64,000 nt of DNA from Hortaea werneckii (lineage: Eukaryota; Ascomycota; Dothideomycetes; Mycosphaerellales; Teratosphaeriaceae): NCBI GenBank assembly GCA_037044905.1, contig JBAOKB010000170.1, positions 62,001 to 126,000 of the forward strand, given 5' to 3'. A program made the position numbers and the translations under genes. This document shows positions 1 to 9,534 of this stretch, in pieces (position 1 is the stretch's first letter; each line of letters opens with the position of its first letter). The notes beneath the pieces are model-generated. The model made no database searches and was not told the DNA's origin. It saw only the letters and a program-made list of their open reading frames with translations.

Positions 1-971
1 TCTGTCTCAGCGGCAATTTTGGCGTTAAGTTCTCCTCCCCAAGCCCTTGTTGCACCTGCTGTATTGACCAAAGGCTCTGGCGAACGCTTATCAGCTGCTC
101 GCAATGACTCAAAGTCAATACTTTTAAAAGCGCTGTTTCCTGCAGAGCCACCACCCCATTGCGGACGGAGTTTGGTTTCTTGCACCTTTTGCCACAGCGA
201 CTTCGGCCTGGGCTCTCGCCCAATGGACAGTGGGCGCTGTGCTCCGAGCAGTGTGTCTTCCGGTTCATCTTCTCGAGAATCAGATGGCCGTTGGTCTGAA
301 GCCTTGTCTGCTCGCCGTATCGGCTTTAATTGAGATGATACCTGGCCAGGGGGTACATAGATTTCATCTGTGCCGGGCGTGTGAGAAAACACAGGCCTTT
401 CTATAGGCTTTAATGGAGACTCTTCTGATGGGACCTCGGGGACGGTGCTCGTTGCTGAGCTATCGCCTGCGCCTCTATCTTGACCATCTATTGCTTCTAG
501 ATTGTTGCTTGCCATTGCATCCTCATCAGACCCGGGGACTTCGTTTCGCAGCTCCGCCACAATCTTGTCGAACTTGGCACCTCGTTGGTCCGCCTGCTCG
601 ACGCCATCACCTTCCAGAGATGCTACATCCTGCGGTGACTGCACTCTCTGACCAAGAGATGATTTCAGCGCTTGGAAATTTGCGGTGCCATCTTCAGCCT
701 GTCCTTCCTGTATCCTGTCTTTCGTCGTTTGGGATTTCGCGGCATCTTCATTCGCTTTTCGCACTTTCGCCGGTTTCGTGTGGCTACCGTATTCCTCGAC
801 AATGTCGTTGAGCGGGTTGTCGAGCAAGTCGTCATCTATTGCATCTGTTTCTCGTGCGTCGATGGACTTCCTGGGAGCTCGCGAGGCGACCAGACCTCGA
901 TGATGCCGGCAGCTGCGGCAGACATAGCCTGATTGGCCCCATGATCGATGGCGGAGGAGAGCGCGGTACAT
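1..971 (-). CDS. Probable mitochondrial protein, 5' part, cut by window edge
   Basis: An uninterrupted minus-strand frame starts at the ATG at 971-969 and stays open to base 1, giving at least 323 residues without a stop. The N-terminus (MYRALLRHRSWGQSGYVCRS) is rich in Arg, Leu and Ser with no acidic residue, which resembles a mitochondrial presequence. After it comes a long, polar, probably disordered stretch with many Asp, Glu, Ser and Pro. Near the window edge the protein becomes Trp-containing (SLWQKVQETKLRPQWGGG). No family is recognised. The frame is open through all 971 bases and has no in-frame ATG upstream before the promoter, which supports both the frame and the start. The disordered N-terminus followed by something off the edge would suit a mitochondrial RNA-binding or PPR-type protein, but that is a guess. 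Confidence 0.6.
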   Translation of the reverse strand, partial: MYRALLRHRSWGQSGYVCRSCRHHRGLVASRAPRKSIDARETDAIDDDLLDNPLNDIVEEYGSHTKPAKVRKANEDAAKSQTTKDRIQEGQAEDGTANFQALKSSLGQRVQSPQDVASLEGDGVEQADQRGAKFDKIVAELRNEVPGSDEDAMASNNLEAIDGQDRGAGDSSATSTVPEVPSEESPLKPIERPVFSHTPGTDEIYVPPGQVSSQLKPIRRADKASDQRPSDSREDEPEDTLLGAQRPLSIGREPRPKSLWQKVQETKLRPQWGGGSAGNSAFKSIDFESLRAADKRSPEPLVNTAGATRAWGGELNAKIAAET

Positions 972-1567
972 GAGAGCACTCCGGACACGCCCGACAAGAG
1001 AGTGAATATCAGCGACCACCTTCTATCTCCATCCAGACTCCCCAGAGTCGAGGGCCTACGTCGGGATGAAGCCTTGGCCCGCGGGCAATTGCCGGCATGA
1101 TTGGCTCGACACAGCGGGAGCTAGTGGATGTGAGAGATACCTGAAGCTCCGCCGACACCGATCACTGCGATGTACTATGTACTCTTGCCCACCTTATCCT
1201 TTGAGCTCATCATACAACGTTTGAGAGCTAAAACATTAATCATGATCATAGGCCATCTGTGCTACGATACTTGATTCACTTCGGCTTCCATGGCAACTTT
1301 ACTATGTATTGGTATTGGTATGGTGACTAAGCTCAATTCTCCGGCTTGGACTGGGGTTTGAATTTGGCTATCTGAGTTCTCATAGGAGGTAGCACGACCG
1401 CCTCTCTCCTTACGATGGGGTTATACATGGCCTCTTTGCTGATCCGATGATACGAAGCGTTTCGCTGCCTGAAGCAAAGATGCTGCTTTGCCTAATGCTA
1501 GTGCTTCGATACCGGTAACACAGCTCGTAGACCCGTAGAAGCATAGGTTCCTTCCACCTTGAGCACA
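972..1567. other. Intergenic, tail-to-head on minus strand
   Basis: About 600 bases between the start of the partial mitochondrial gene and the stop of the secreted-protein gene, both on minus. It must hold the promoter of the former and the 3' end of the latter. I see no further open frame with coding character and no RNA gene. Confidence 0.5.
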
Positions 1568-2345
1568 TCAAATGAGGCTCGCCTCTCCTTCGGTTGGCCG
1601 TGCAGCTGTTGAGGTTCCATACGCGGGCTTTGTGAGCTCGATTTCCGCGTCGCGGCTCTTTGACAGGATTCCGCCTTCCTCAGTACCGCCGATGCACCAT
1701 ACCATGATGGAGACAGTCTGAGGCTCGCGCTCGACCGCATTGGCGCTGTGGGGCAAAGTCTCGCGGCGAGTATAGCGCACGTCGATAGGAGAACACGATG
1801 CAAAAGTGGCGGTCGAAGTTGGGAAGGTTACGGTAAAACATGAGGTGCTGTAAGCTTTATTGATCGTCTTGGCTGGCGGCTGGTCAGTTGAGTGTGCCGC
1901 AGTAGAGGGAATGTTTGGTACTGGCGTGGGAATGATGGGTGCCTTGTTGCGGCCCTATCAAAGCGTCAGTGACAAGGCTTTTGGGTAATGGGAGAAGGCC
2001 CTTACCACCATGGCGATGGTGCTGGAAGACGAAACTTCATGAGCAGTCTTGTAGGACGAGATCAAGGTTCTTCCGATACTATCGGGAGGCGTAGGCGATC
2101 CGGCATCCGCGACAGTTGTAGAACGCTGCAAAATGTCAGCACAAAAACTGAAAGGCTCTTTTGAAAGCGCTGTATCTCACGATGCCATCGCCTGGGACGG
2201 CCGGATTGTGCTTGTGGGCTTTTAGCATTCGGTCACCAGCCGGAAATCGAACATGTCGACTTACTATCTCCTGCGGCAAAGCGATTGCGGTGATGCAGAC
2301 CCCGAGAGCGAACGTCACCCAGCTGAAAACCTTGAGGAATTGCAT
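1568..2345 (-). CDS. Small secreted protein, three exons
   Basis: Exons on minus are 2345-2265, 2125-2006 and 1954-1568, all joined in phase 0, giving about 195 residues. The introns (2264-2126 and 2005-1955) have GTAAGT/GTAAGG donors and TTTGCAG/TTGATAG acceptors. The first exon encodes a clear signal peptide: MQFLKVFSWVTFALGVCITA followed by a likely cleavage just after Ala-Leu-Pro. The mature part is rich in Ser, Thr and Pro with only a few Cys, so it is not a typical Cys-knot effector. No catalytic motif or known domain is recognised. A secreted or cell-wall-associated protein is the most that can be said. It is divergent from the first Myb-like gene of the neighbouring array, with 542 bases between their starts. 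Confidence 0.6.
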
Positions 2346-2887
2346 TGCCTTGGCTTTGATGGCTTCGGACGGTTTATTTGCAGATGCTTGGTAGTAGTTG
2401 GTCGGCTGCTTGTTCGAACGGATTTTCCGCCAACGAATGTTGACTTAGATACAATTCAGGACATGGGGACGTAAAGCCAACTACCTAAATTATGCCAAGA
2501 CTCGCGCCTTCCTCGTGGGGAAACCTTGATCATGACGAAACGAAATTTACGGGTCTTTCCTCAAGAAAAGCCTTGTTATTGGAGGAAAATCAAGCAACGT
2601 CATGAAAAGAGACCGTGAAGATAAGAACTGTCGTGAATCTGCACGGATTCCTGACAAGCTGGCGAGATTCACTTCACAATCGGTCTCATGCGCGCTAAAA
2701 ACTTAGCGTCTCTGCAGTCACCAGGCAGCTATTTCTCCTCCCAATTTCTTTGACATTTACGCTCTTTCTTTGCGACACATCAACCTCTTGACAGCACCCC
2801 ACAAGACTCACGACGAGAGGCCCTTTGACTTGGAGCCCAATTCTCGCTTGAGTTCCTACCAGAGAAGCAAACATCATCACCATCACC
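2346..2887. promoter_or_regulatory. Divergent promoter region
   Basis: This 542-base gap separates the start of the secreted-protein gene (minus) from the first Myb-like gene (plus). It must serve as promoter for both. A CA-rich leader (CATCATCACCATCACC) directly precedes the ATG at 2888. No specific operator is recognised. Confidence 0.4.
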
Positions 2888-3511
2888 ATGACTACTTACG
2901 ACTATGATGTCGCCAAGCGCGTCTTGAGCGAGACCGATAAGGATCGCTTCCTTTGTTGCTACCTCAACATCAGCGACCCCAATGCTGTATGCCTCGCCCC
3001 TTCCCCTTCCCCTCCCCTTGCATTTCCGCATTACCGTCATCCCCTCGCCTCGGAACTAACATGCTCGGTCGTTGACAGGTCAACTGGGAGAAAGCTGCCA
3101 ACGATTACGGTTCCGCCAGCGTGCAGTCCTTCAAGAAGATGATTCAAAACGCTTTCAAGAAGGTCAAGGACGGCGAAGCTGCTGGTGGCGATGAAGGCAC
3201 GGGTGACCCTGAGGTCAAGGAGGGCAAGAAGAAGAATGCGACCCCTGGCAGCAGGAAGAAGAAGGCCAAGGCTGAAGGAGCCGAGCAGGATGTTGAGGAG
3301 AGCCCGACGAAGAAGCAGAAGGTTGCTGCGGGGGCAGGAAGAAGAAGGGCGAAAAGGCTGCCGCTGGATCCTCCACTGCTGCTGGCGAGCAGGATGAGGG
3401 GAACGGTGAGTGCTTTCGGGTTCTACAGTGTTTGACTTGACTAACGCAGTCTGTTTAGATGGCGATACTAAAGCACCTGTCCGTGGTGTCAAGGAAGAAA
3501 TGTGCGATTAG
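2888..3511 (+). CDS. Myb-like small nuclear protein, array member 1 (frameshifted tail)
   Basis: Exon 1 is 2888-2986; intron 2987-3078 (GTATGC..GACAG); exon 2 starts at 3079 in phase 0. The N-terminal 60 residues form the array's three-helix domain: a hydrophobic helix (DKDRFLCCYLNI), a second helix (VNWEKAANDYG) and a third basic helix (FKKMIQNAFKKVKDG). A Lys/Glu-rich tail with nuclear-signal clusters (SPTKKQK) follows. In the literal frame the protein ends at 3435. At the G run 3330-3334 a one-base loss would explain why the next frame continues with the tail type seen in the sister genes. That frame has an intron (GTGAGT from about 3404) and ends in VKEEMCD with a stop at 3509-3511. Unlike most members it has no intron before the third helix. 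Confidence 0.65.
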
Positions 3512-4074
3512 CCCTCTTGATCGCTCCTCTGCGTGTGAATCATACGAGGTCACTCGGTGCATTCAGACGTACTGAGCCCAATAGCATGCTACGACGGAAG
3601 TAGAAATGGCGTTATGGGTGTGACAAGGGTTCTTTTACGGAAATTCGGACCAACAAACGAGATGGTGGCAATTTGAGGTGCAAGGGAGGCGAAGACAATC
3701 ACTGTAGGTAGAGAGCGGGTAACATGCATGATCCTTCTCGAAATGCCACTGATCCAAGTACCGAACGGTCCACCTTGCGATGATCGAACCAAGTCCGACT
3801 CTCTCTCGTCGAAGTGAAGTGAGGAAGTGAGAGTACGGGAGACGAGCCCCACTTGAAAGCTTCGATGCCGCATGTGATAATTAGCTGCCTGCTCGTCATC
3901 AACTGATACTCCGGATCTTCCTTCAATCTCGACCTCCTCAACATCCTGCACTCAGTCCCCACGATTGACCGTATTACATCAACGTCAGAAAACACAGCCA
4001 TTCTATCAACGTAAGTTCATATCATTGATTGGCGTCAGACACGGGCCTACACTCACCTTCGCCACAGCACAAAC
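3512..4074. other. Intergenic between array members 1 and 2
   Basis: This gap holds a stretch rich in GTGAAGTGA/GAAGTGAG repeats around 3811-3835. Similar GAAGTGA words recur upstream of other array members (6461-6470, 8231-8240). A minus-strand open frame at 3589-3951 has no coding character. Confidence 0.4.
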
Positions 4075-4535
4075 ATGGCCACTTTCACGGATGGCGAGGC
4101 TAAGCTCTTGATGTGCATGCTCAAGCATCTCAAAGATGGCAACTTGAACGTAAGACAAAGCAGAACAAGATCCGTATCATCATTCACTAATCTGCTATAA
4201 GACCGATTTTGAAGCCGTCGCCGCCGAATTGGGCTACAAAGATGCAGGCGTCGCCAAAACGAGGTGGGGCCAGATCAAGAAGAAGAAGATCGAAGGCTCC
4301 ACTACGGACTCTTCTCCTGTCAAGGCCACTCCCAAGAAGCGCAAGGGCAAGGCCAGCGACGGGGCCGATGATGAGAGACTCCCAAGGCTAAGAAGGGCCG
4401 TGGCAAGGCCAAGTCCGCGGACGTGGTCAAGGAAGATTCTGAGGAAGGGGCTAGTGCTATTGAGACTACGAGAAGGATGTCATGGAGACTACGGAGAAGG
4501 ATGAAGATGTTGACGGTAAAGACGAGCTCGCCTGA
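4075..4535 (+). CDS. Myb-like small nuclear protein, array member 2 (frameshifted tail)
   Basis: Exon 1 4075-4149; intron 4150-4201 (GTAAGA..TATAAG); exon 2 from 4202, phase 0. The domain is the clearest of the array: GEAKLLMCMLKHL in helix 1, TDFEAVAAELGY in helix 2, and AKTRWGQIKKKK in the putative recognition helix, whose Trp is typical of Myb/SANT folds. The tail carries a KKRKGK nuclear signal. The literal frame ends at 4504 with an Arg-rich run unlike the sisters. Two one-base losses (near 4378 and near 4475) would instead give a Lys- then Glu/Asp-rich tail ending at 4533-4535, as in the other members. Intron 2 of the family is absent. I infer sequence-based DNA or chromatin binding from the fold only. 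Confidence 0.65.
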
Positions 4536-4922
4536 GGAGCTGAGTTGGCAGCCTGACCAGCAACTTGCCGCGGAGATGGCGTACTGAAACTGCAAAAAGG
4601 AGTAGTGGGTGGCAAAGCCTTTCTATGCGATGCTGTGCATTGGGTTAGGTAAGCGTAGCTGTGTGCTTGAATCAACGGCAAACATGAACAATTGACCCCA
4701 AAAATTCAACCGGTATTCATTATTTTCATAATGGCTTATTCCGTAGATGAGTGACACTCGCCGTTTGCATGTGACGAGTGATGCCGGCCCCCTCCTTTCT
4801 CCAACATCTCTTTCTCGCACTTTCAATCCACTTCCTTCTCATCCGACAAGCAAACTGCACCAGAAAAGAGCAACAACTTCAAACACCCAACAGAACATTG
4901 CTATTTACAGCAAGACCTCAGC
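4536..4922. other. Intergenic between array members 2 and 3
   Basis: The proximal part is pyrimidine-rich (CTCCTTTCTCCAACATCTCT) and runs into a CA-rich leader before the ATG at 4923, the usual form of a fungal promoter and 5' UTR. No other gene is seen. Confidence 0.4.
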
Positions 4923-5381
4923 ATGCCGCCCAAGACATGCAATGTCTCTGACACAACCTTTCTCCTCAGTTGCCTGAAGCATGTCGAAGGCAAGGCATGT
5001 GTTTCCTTGCACCAGATCATTCTAAGTACTTGCTAATCGCCAAACAGATCGACACTACAGCGGTCGGTGATGAATGCGGCGGTATGACAGTCAATGCAGT
5101 GTACGTCTCCCCTTTTACGCCGTTGTCTCTCTTTCGATACTGACCAATTATCGGAATCCAGGGTCAAGAAGATCAAGCGTATGAAAGAGATCGAGGCGCG
5201 CCAAACTACCTCAACTGACGGCGATGTTTCCGGTCCCGTCGACAACAAGGCTGTCGGGTGTGAGAAAAACAAGAAGGGTTTCCCCCAGAAGGCTGGGAGG
5301 GTCGAGAAGCGCAAGTCTGTCAAGAGCGCTAAGGCAGGAGACCTGCTGGCCAAGATCAAGGATGAGGAGAGTGATCAGTGA
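4923..5381 (+). CDS. Myb-like small nuclear protein, array member 3
   Basis: Three exons: 4923-4994, 5048-5100 and 5162-5381. Intron 1 (4995-5047) is phase 0 and appears to use a GC donor (AAG/GCATGT..AACAG). Intron 2 (5101-5161, GTACGT..TCCAG) is phase 2. The reading is open throughout, about 114 residues. The domain reads DTTFLLSCLKHVEGK, then TTAVGDECGGM, then VVKKIKRMKEIEA. The tail is Lys-rich with VEKRKSVKSAK and closes with acidic residues (KDEESDQ). Exon sizes of 72, 53 and 220 bases match those of members 4, 6 and 7, which argues for tandem duplication from one spliced ancestor. Function is unknown; nuclear location is inferred from the basic clusters. Confidence 0.7.
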
Positions 5382-5802
5382 TGGGATTCAGCACAACGAG
5401 ATGTTTACATAAAGGTTGCGAGAATGTCGTTGTCAAGAGTGCCAGTGCAGAACAAATTCCTACGGTACTGAGGGCAGCTTCAATGTTGAATGACATCCAA
5501 AACTCTTACAATGTACCACACCATATCTCTGCGTTGTCGTTTCATCTATCTTTTCATTCCGATCTGGAATCACTATTCTGGCAGACAGCAGGATCAAAGG
5601 CTGCTGCGCGCATCTGTTCGGTTGTTTAGGGATTGAAATCACGTGTCCTGCAATATCACTTTCCTCTGATTATTTCGTCTCAATTCTCACTTCCACTTCT
5701 TGCTCTCTGCTGCCTCCACTTTCTCCCTTCAGTCTACAACCCCTCACACCTCTACATCATCAACGTCAGCATCAGCATCAGTATCACTACAATATCAGCA
5801 AT
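5382..5802. other. Intergenic between array members 3 and 4
   Basis: This gap ends in a CT-rich tract (5681-5750) and a CATCA-rich leader (5756-5802) before the next ATG, the same promoter/5' UTR style as elsewhere in the array. Nothing else is seen. Confidence 0.4.
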
Positions 5803-6271
5803 ATGCCTGCCAACAGCTGCCTGGTCACTGACTTGCAATTCGCCATGAGCTGCTTGAACAACGCGAACGCGGGCGTCGTAAGTGTCTCTGTGATCTTTTT
5901 CGAAAACCAGAGTGCTGACTGAAGAAACAAAAAGATCAACTTCCAAGCTGTAGCTCAGCAATGCGGAATGCCTACCGCCGCAGCAGCGTGGGTGTCTCTC
6001 TTCGATGGTTTTCCATTTCGGTCCCGCTAATGTGGATAGCAGGACTACGAAGCTGTGGCGTATGAAGACAGCCCATCCCCTGCCGCTGAACGGAAACGCA
6101 ACGGGCCAGCCTACGACAACCAGTGCTTCTCCTGCATCCGGCGCAAAGAAGACCTCAAGCAAGCGCAAGGCGGCTACAGTGGCCAACGAGGACGACAGCG
6201 AGGGCAACGGAAGCCCGAAGAAGTGCAAGATCGATGATCTGGTTAAGAAGGAGAACCAAGAAGACGATTAG
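5803..6271 (+). CDS. Myb-like small nuclear protein, array member 4
   Basis: Exons 5803-5877, 5935-5987 and 6043-6271. Intron 1 (GTAAGT..AAAAAG) is phase 0 and intron 2 (GTGGGT..TAGCAG) is phase 2, as in members 3, 6 and 7. The frame is intact, about 118 residues. Domain: VTDLQFAMSCLNNANAGV, then NFQAVAQQCGMPTAAAA, then TTKLWRMKTAHPL. The Trp in the third helix is kept. The tail has a bipartite-like nuclear signal (KKTSSKRK and PKKCK) and an acidic end (KKENQEDD). The second-helix motif [VI][ND]-x-x-[AK]-VA-x-x-C/x-G-M-P-T is shared almost letter for letter with member 6, so these two look like a recent pair. No activation or enzymatic domain is present. Confidence 0.75.
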
Positions 6272-6641
6272 CTCATGGCACAGCCAAAAGCTATGGGGTT
6301 GGACAGTTGCAGACAGGAGTTCCAGGGATTGCTCCAACCATCATGGCAATCCCGAACTCTGGAGGAATGGGCACATGGTACAGCAGTGCTGGAATCCTGA
6401 GTCACTTCTTTCCGGGAGATAGCGTTAAGTGGTCTTGCCTCACTTCAAGTGAGGGATCAAGAAGTGAAGTAGGCTAGCTTCATTAGCTTCACGTGTAAAG
6501 TTCTACCTCAACTATTTGATTTTTTTGCTTTGGACTTCTGTCCTCGTTCTCAATCCCCAAATACAATCCAAGATCAACAGAACAATAAACGAGACAAACC
6601 AACACCCCTCCATACCACAACACAAAACACCGATCGGCAAG
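6272..6641. other. Intergenic between array members 4 and 5
   Basis: This region contains a perfect inverted repeat at 6438-6454 and a nearby GAAGTGAAGT word (listed separately). It finishes in a CA/AC-rich leader before the ATG at 6642. No gene is seen. Confidence 0.4.
6438..6454. promoter_or_regulatory. Perfect 17-base palindrome upstream of array member 5
   Basis: CCTCACTTCAAGTGAGG is a perfect palindrome with one central base, about 190 bases before the ATG at 6642. A half-site-like GAAGTGAAGT follows 6 bases later. GTGAAGTGA words also occur upstream of members 2 and 7. A dimeric regulator site is possible. Binding is inference. Confidence 0.35.
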
Positions 6642-7140
6642 ATGGGCAGACCCAGCTCCTGCAAGGTGACCGATATGCAGTTCCTGGTCAGCTGCATGAA
6701 CAACACGGAGAACGGCAAGGTGTGTGTGGCTTTGTATCCGCCATTGCAGAAGAAGAGCCTCGCTAACCATAACCAGGTCAACACCAGCAAGGTCAAGATG
6801 AGACAGGCATGGCAAGTGTCTCAGCAGTGTATGTTAGACCTTCATGACTTCGCTCTGGAGAGGAATTACTCACATAGCGCACAGGAACACGAAGCTGAAC
6901 AAGATCAAGGCTGAGAACGCCATCGCTAGTAGCGGGACCACTGGCGTCGACAGCGAGCAGCAGTCTTCGGCCTCTGCAGGCGGCAAGAAGAAGGGGACTC
7001 GTGACGGAGGCGGTAAAGGCGCTTCCGCGAAGAAGCGTAAGCTTACAGAGGTGGACAACGCGGAGCAGGTGGACGACGCGGAGCACAAGGTCGAAGGCGT
7101 AAAGAAGGAGGAGCAGACGGGCGACGACGACGACAATTAG
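6642..7140 (+). CDS. Myb-like small nuclear protein, array member 5 (divergent helix 2)
   Basis: Exons 6642-6719, 6777-6826 and 6885-7140. Intron 1 (GTGTGT..ACCAG) is phase 0; intron 2 (GTGTAT..GCACAG) is phase 2. The frame is intact, about 127 residues. Helix 1 (VTDMQFLVSCMNNTENGK) is almost the same as in members 4 and 6. The second exon is 3 bases shorter than in the sisters and its helix (VNTSKVKMRQAWQVSQQ) has lost the VA-x-x-C-G core. The third helix (NTKLNKIKAEN) lacks the Trp. The tail is typical: GGKKKGTRDGGGKG, AKKRKL and a final run of Asp. This member may no longer bind DNA in the same way, while keeping nuclear-signal and acidic parts. That is inference from the missing core residues. 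Confidence 0.7.
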
Positions 7141-7544
7141 CTCTAGCCGGCTATCTGCGTGGATCTTCAGGAGCACAGTGCCTCGGACCAGGAGGTCGAA
7201 GGGTGAGGGCGGCGGTATGCGGTATGCTTCAGTGTACTAGAAAATCCCCGCTGCAACCATTCACCTTCGATGCAATGGTTGTATAGGCTAGCTCATGAAA
7301 CGACATGCATATATCATCTTGAACCTTGCAGTACGATCCGACATGGATCTAAATAATGTGAGCTCGGGCAGTACTCCGCCCATCGAAGCGTGAAAGCCGC
7401 TGTCATGTGCCAGTCACGCGAGATTCCTAGTGTGAAAGATCCAAGTGTGAACCAAACTTGTCTTGCACACTCTCTTCAAACACTCACATAACCACTCAAG
7501 TTCCAGCTTTGCTATTCCATCTTCCAAAACGTAGCATACTCACA
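7141..7544. other. Intergenic between array members 5 and 6
   Basis: About 400 bases, ending in a CA-rich leader before the ATG at 7545. Words of the type TAGTGTGAAAGATC / CAAGTGTGAACC occur at 7429-7455. No gene is recognised. Confidence 0.4.
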
Positions 7545-8059
7545 ATGCCACCAAACCAATACAGCGTCACTGACGCGCAATTCCTAATGCTAGTCATCAA
7601 CAACACTCAAGGCGGAACTGTATGTATTGTACCTTCGAGACTCCGTGAGCGTCGCAGCTAACTTGGCACCATACAGACTACAAGGCTGTTGCAGCGGCCG
7701 TGGGTATGCCCACCGTCAAGGCGGCGTATGTAAAATCGAATCATCGAAAGCGGAGGTGCGAGCCGTGTGCTAATAATGTAGCAGGACTTGCAAGTTTTGG
7801 CGTCTCAAGAAAGCGCACACCCTTGTCAGGTGATGGCGAACCCGCCACGGAGACTTCGACAACCAATGGCGCAGCTGACAGGACCAAGAGCGGGAAAGAG
7901 AAAAGGGTTCCAGCCAAGAGTACATCGAGCAAGAAGCGTAAGCTTAGCGAGACAGCGCATAGTGAAGGCGAAGAGGAGCAGGAGGAACAGAGTCCTGGCC
8001 ACAAGCCTCTGCAGAAGGTCAAGGCAGAAGACGATGAGGGCGATGGATGGCTGGCCTAG
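7545..8059 (+). CDS. Myb-like small nuclear protein, array member 6 (frame break)
   Basis: The ATG is at 7545. Exon 2 is 7677-7725 and exon 3 starts at 7785 after a phase 2 intron (GTATGT..TAGCAG). The first donor is ambiguous. GTATGT at 7620 is the better match but breaks the frame, while GTATTG at 7624 keeps it (exon 1 7545-7623). Domain: VTDAQFLMLVINNTQGGT, then YYKAVAAAVGMPTVKAA, then TCKFWRLKKAHTL. Soon after, near 7811-7820, the frame meets a TGA. A shift of one base there continues into a typical tail (SSKKRKLSE, acidic run) that ends at 8057-8059. The protein would be about 130 residues. It is the closest relative of member 4. Confidence 0.6.
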
Positions 8060-8394
8060 CTAGTCACTGCAATGATTAGCAATAGCGTCAGATGCTCCTT
8101 GTTGTGCTGAATACAGCAGCAGACTGCACGGAAAGGCGTAACCAGATTGTAGGCTTGGAGTAGTTTCCGGTATCATCCTTTTTCCGAGTCCCAGTGAAAT
8201 GTGTTTTAGCGCAAACGATGTCATGTGTCATGTGAAGTGACGCCTTTCCAGGCAGCCACCAAACGCAAAAAGTACCGAGCTCAAGTTGAGGTGGTTTGTC
8301 CGCTGTCAACAACTTTCCAGCGAACTCGTACACCAGCCACCGACCACCCTGCCACTTCCATCATTCCCAGAGACCAGAACGTCCAACTAACAAA
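8060..8394. other. Intergenic between array members 6 and 7
   Basis: A short gap with a GTGTCATGTGAAGTGACGCC element at 8224-8243 resembling words upstream of other members, followed by a CA/CC-rich leader. No gene is seen. Confidence 0.4.
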
Positions 8395-8830
8395 ATGTCA
8401 ACCGCCACAGACGATCAATTCTTGCTCGCCATCATAAAGCAGCTTGACGGCACTGTGAGCAGACTGAACTCGTCCGTGTAGCAGCTGCTAACAAACGCAT
8501 AGATTGACTGGCAGAAGGTCGCCGATGAATGCAACATCGTCACTAAGGGCGCCGCGTATGTACCACCATCATCCGACATTTAAGACCACTTCTTTACTGA
8601 CACCGCTGCCAGATCGAAGCGCTTCTCCCGCTTGAAGGCGAAGCTTGAGGCCGGTGGCAGCAACGACACGGAAGAATCGCGCAATGGCGAAACCGCGAGC
8701 CCTGAGGCGAGCGCCAAAAAGCCGAAGGCAGCGTAACACTCCGAAAAAGCCAGCTAGCAAGAAGCGTAAGGTCGAGGAGACGGAGAAGACTCCAGAGGCT
8801 CAGGAAGCTGTCAAAGAGGAGGACGAATAA
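8395..8830 (+). CDS. Myb-like small nuclear protein, array member 7 (frame break in tail)
   Basis: Exons 8395-8454, 8503-8555 and from 8613. Intron 1 (48 bases, GTGAGC..GCATAG, branch GCTAAC) is phase 0; intron 2 (GTATGT..TGCCAG) is phase 2. Domain: ATDDQFLLAIIKQLDGT, then DWQKVADECNIVTKGAA, then SKRFSRLKAKLEAG. Helix 2 keeps the VA-x-E-C core. In the literal frame a TAA occurs at 8734-8736. Reading on with a net shift of one base (or loss of two bases in the G-containing run 8725-8733) gives the usual tail: PASKKRKVEE, then VKEEDE with a stop at 8828-8830. That ending is nearly the same as in members 1 and 4, which supports the longer reading. About 115 residues. Confidence 0.65.
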
Positions 8831-9534
8831 ATATGCCAGTAATCATCTGGGTTCCTCTTGCTCTATTCATCGGGGGATGGTCACCGGGAGGATCCAGCGT
8901 ACAATGTGATGGGCGTACACGTTGGTTTGATGGAAGAAGGGAGAGACAGCATGACCGGGCAACGAGTGAGCATGTACTCGTTGAAGTCTTGAGATGGCTG
9001 AGGTGGTCAATCGGAAATTGCCTTCGATAGCTACGGTATTGCTCCTTCGGGATGCCTGGAGCGGCATCAGCCGCTTACCTAATCCAAGCTTCTTCGACTT
9101 CACCTCTTCACCCATTTTGAGATTCCATCGTTTCTGACCATCCACGTTATCTGAACCGTCTTGTTGCTACGCAAACGCGATACCGTAGTTGGCAACTTCA
9201 TTGAGCCTTCTCGGAAAGTAGGAGCAGCAAGCGAAAAGCCGAATCTTGACATGTTTGCCAACCATATCGGACTTGCATTGAAAGGACGTACAATGTCCCT
9301 TATGATAAATAAGCGAGAGCGTGAATTTGATCACGGTCGAAAGGTTAGTGGCTCTTGTAACATGGTTTGACCTAAGTGCACTGTGCTGCCGGCAAGGAAT
9401 TTCACTTGCTTCAAAACCTCACGCTCTCCCCTTCCACCACTTTCCCTCTTCTCCAGCACCCGACAGCCATCCACTTATCTACTACAGTCTTACGTCCAAT
9501 CACACAAACTATCCCGAGACATATCATTTTCATC
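8831..9534. other. Intergenic between array members 7 and 8
   Basis: About 700 bases, the first wider gap in the array. I looked for a decayed further copy and found no match to the helix 1 or helix 2 words. The last 80 bases are CT/CA-rich leader. Confidence 0.4.

Noticed and set aside
7620..7676. Short 38-base intron in array member 6 ending at GCAG near 7657
   Set aside because: Too short for this genome's introns and it would remove the CTAAC branch site; the acceptor at 7676 fits better.
8831..9534. A decayed tenth copy of the Myb-like gene in the wider gap
   Set aside because: No match to the helix words in any frame on either strand.
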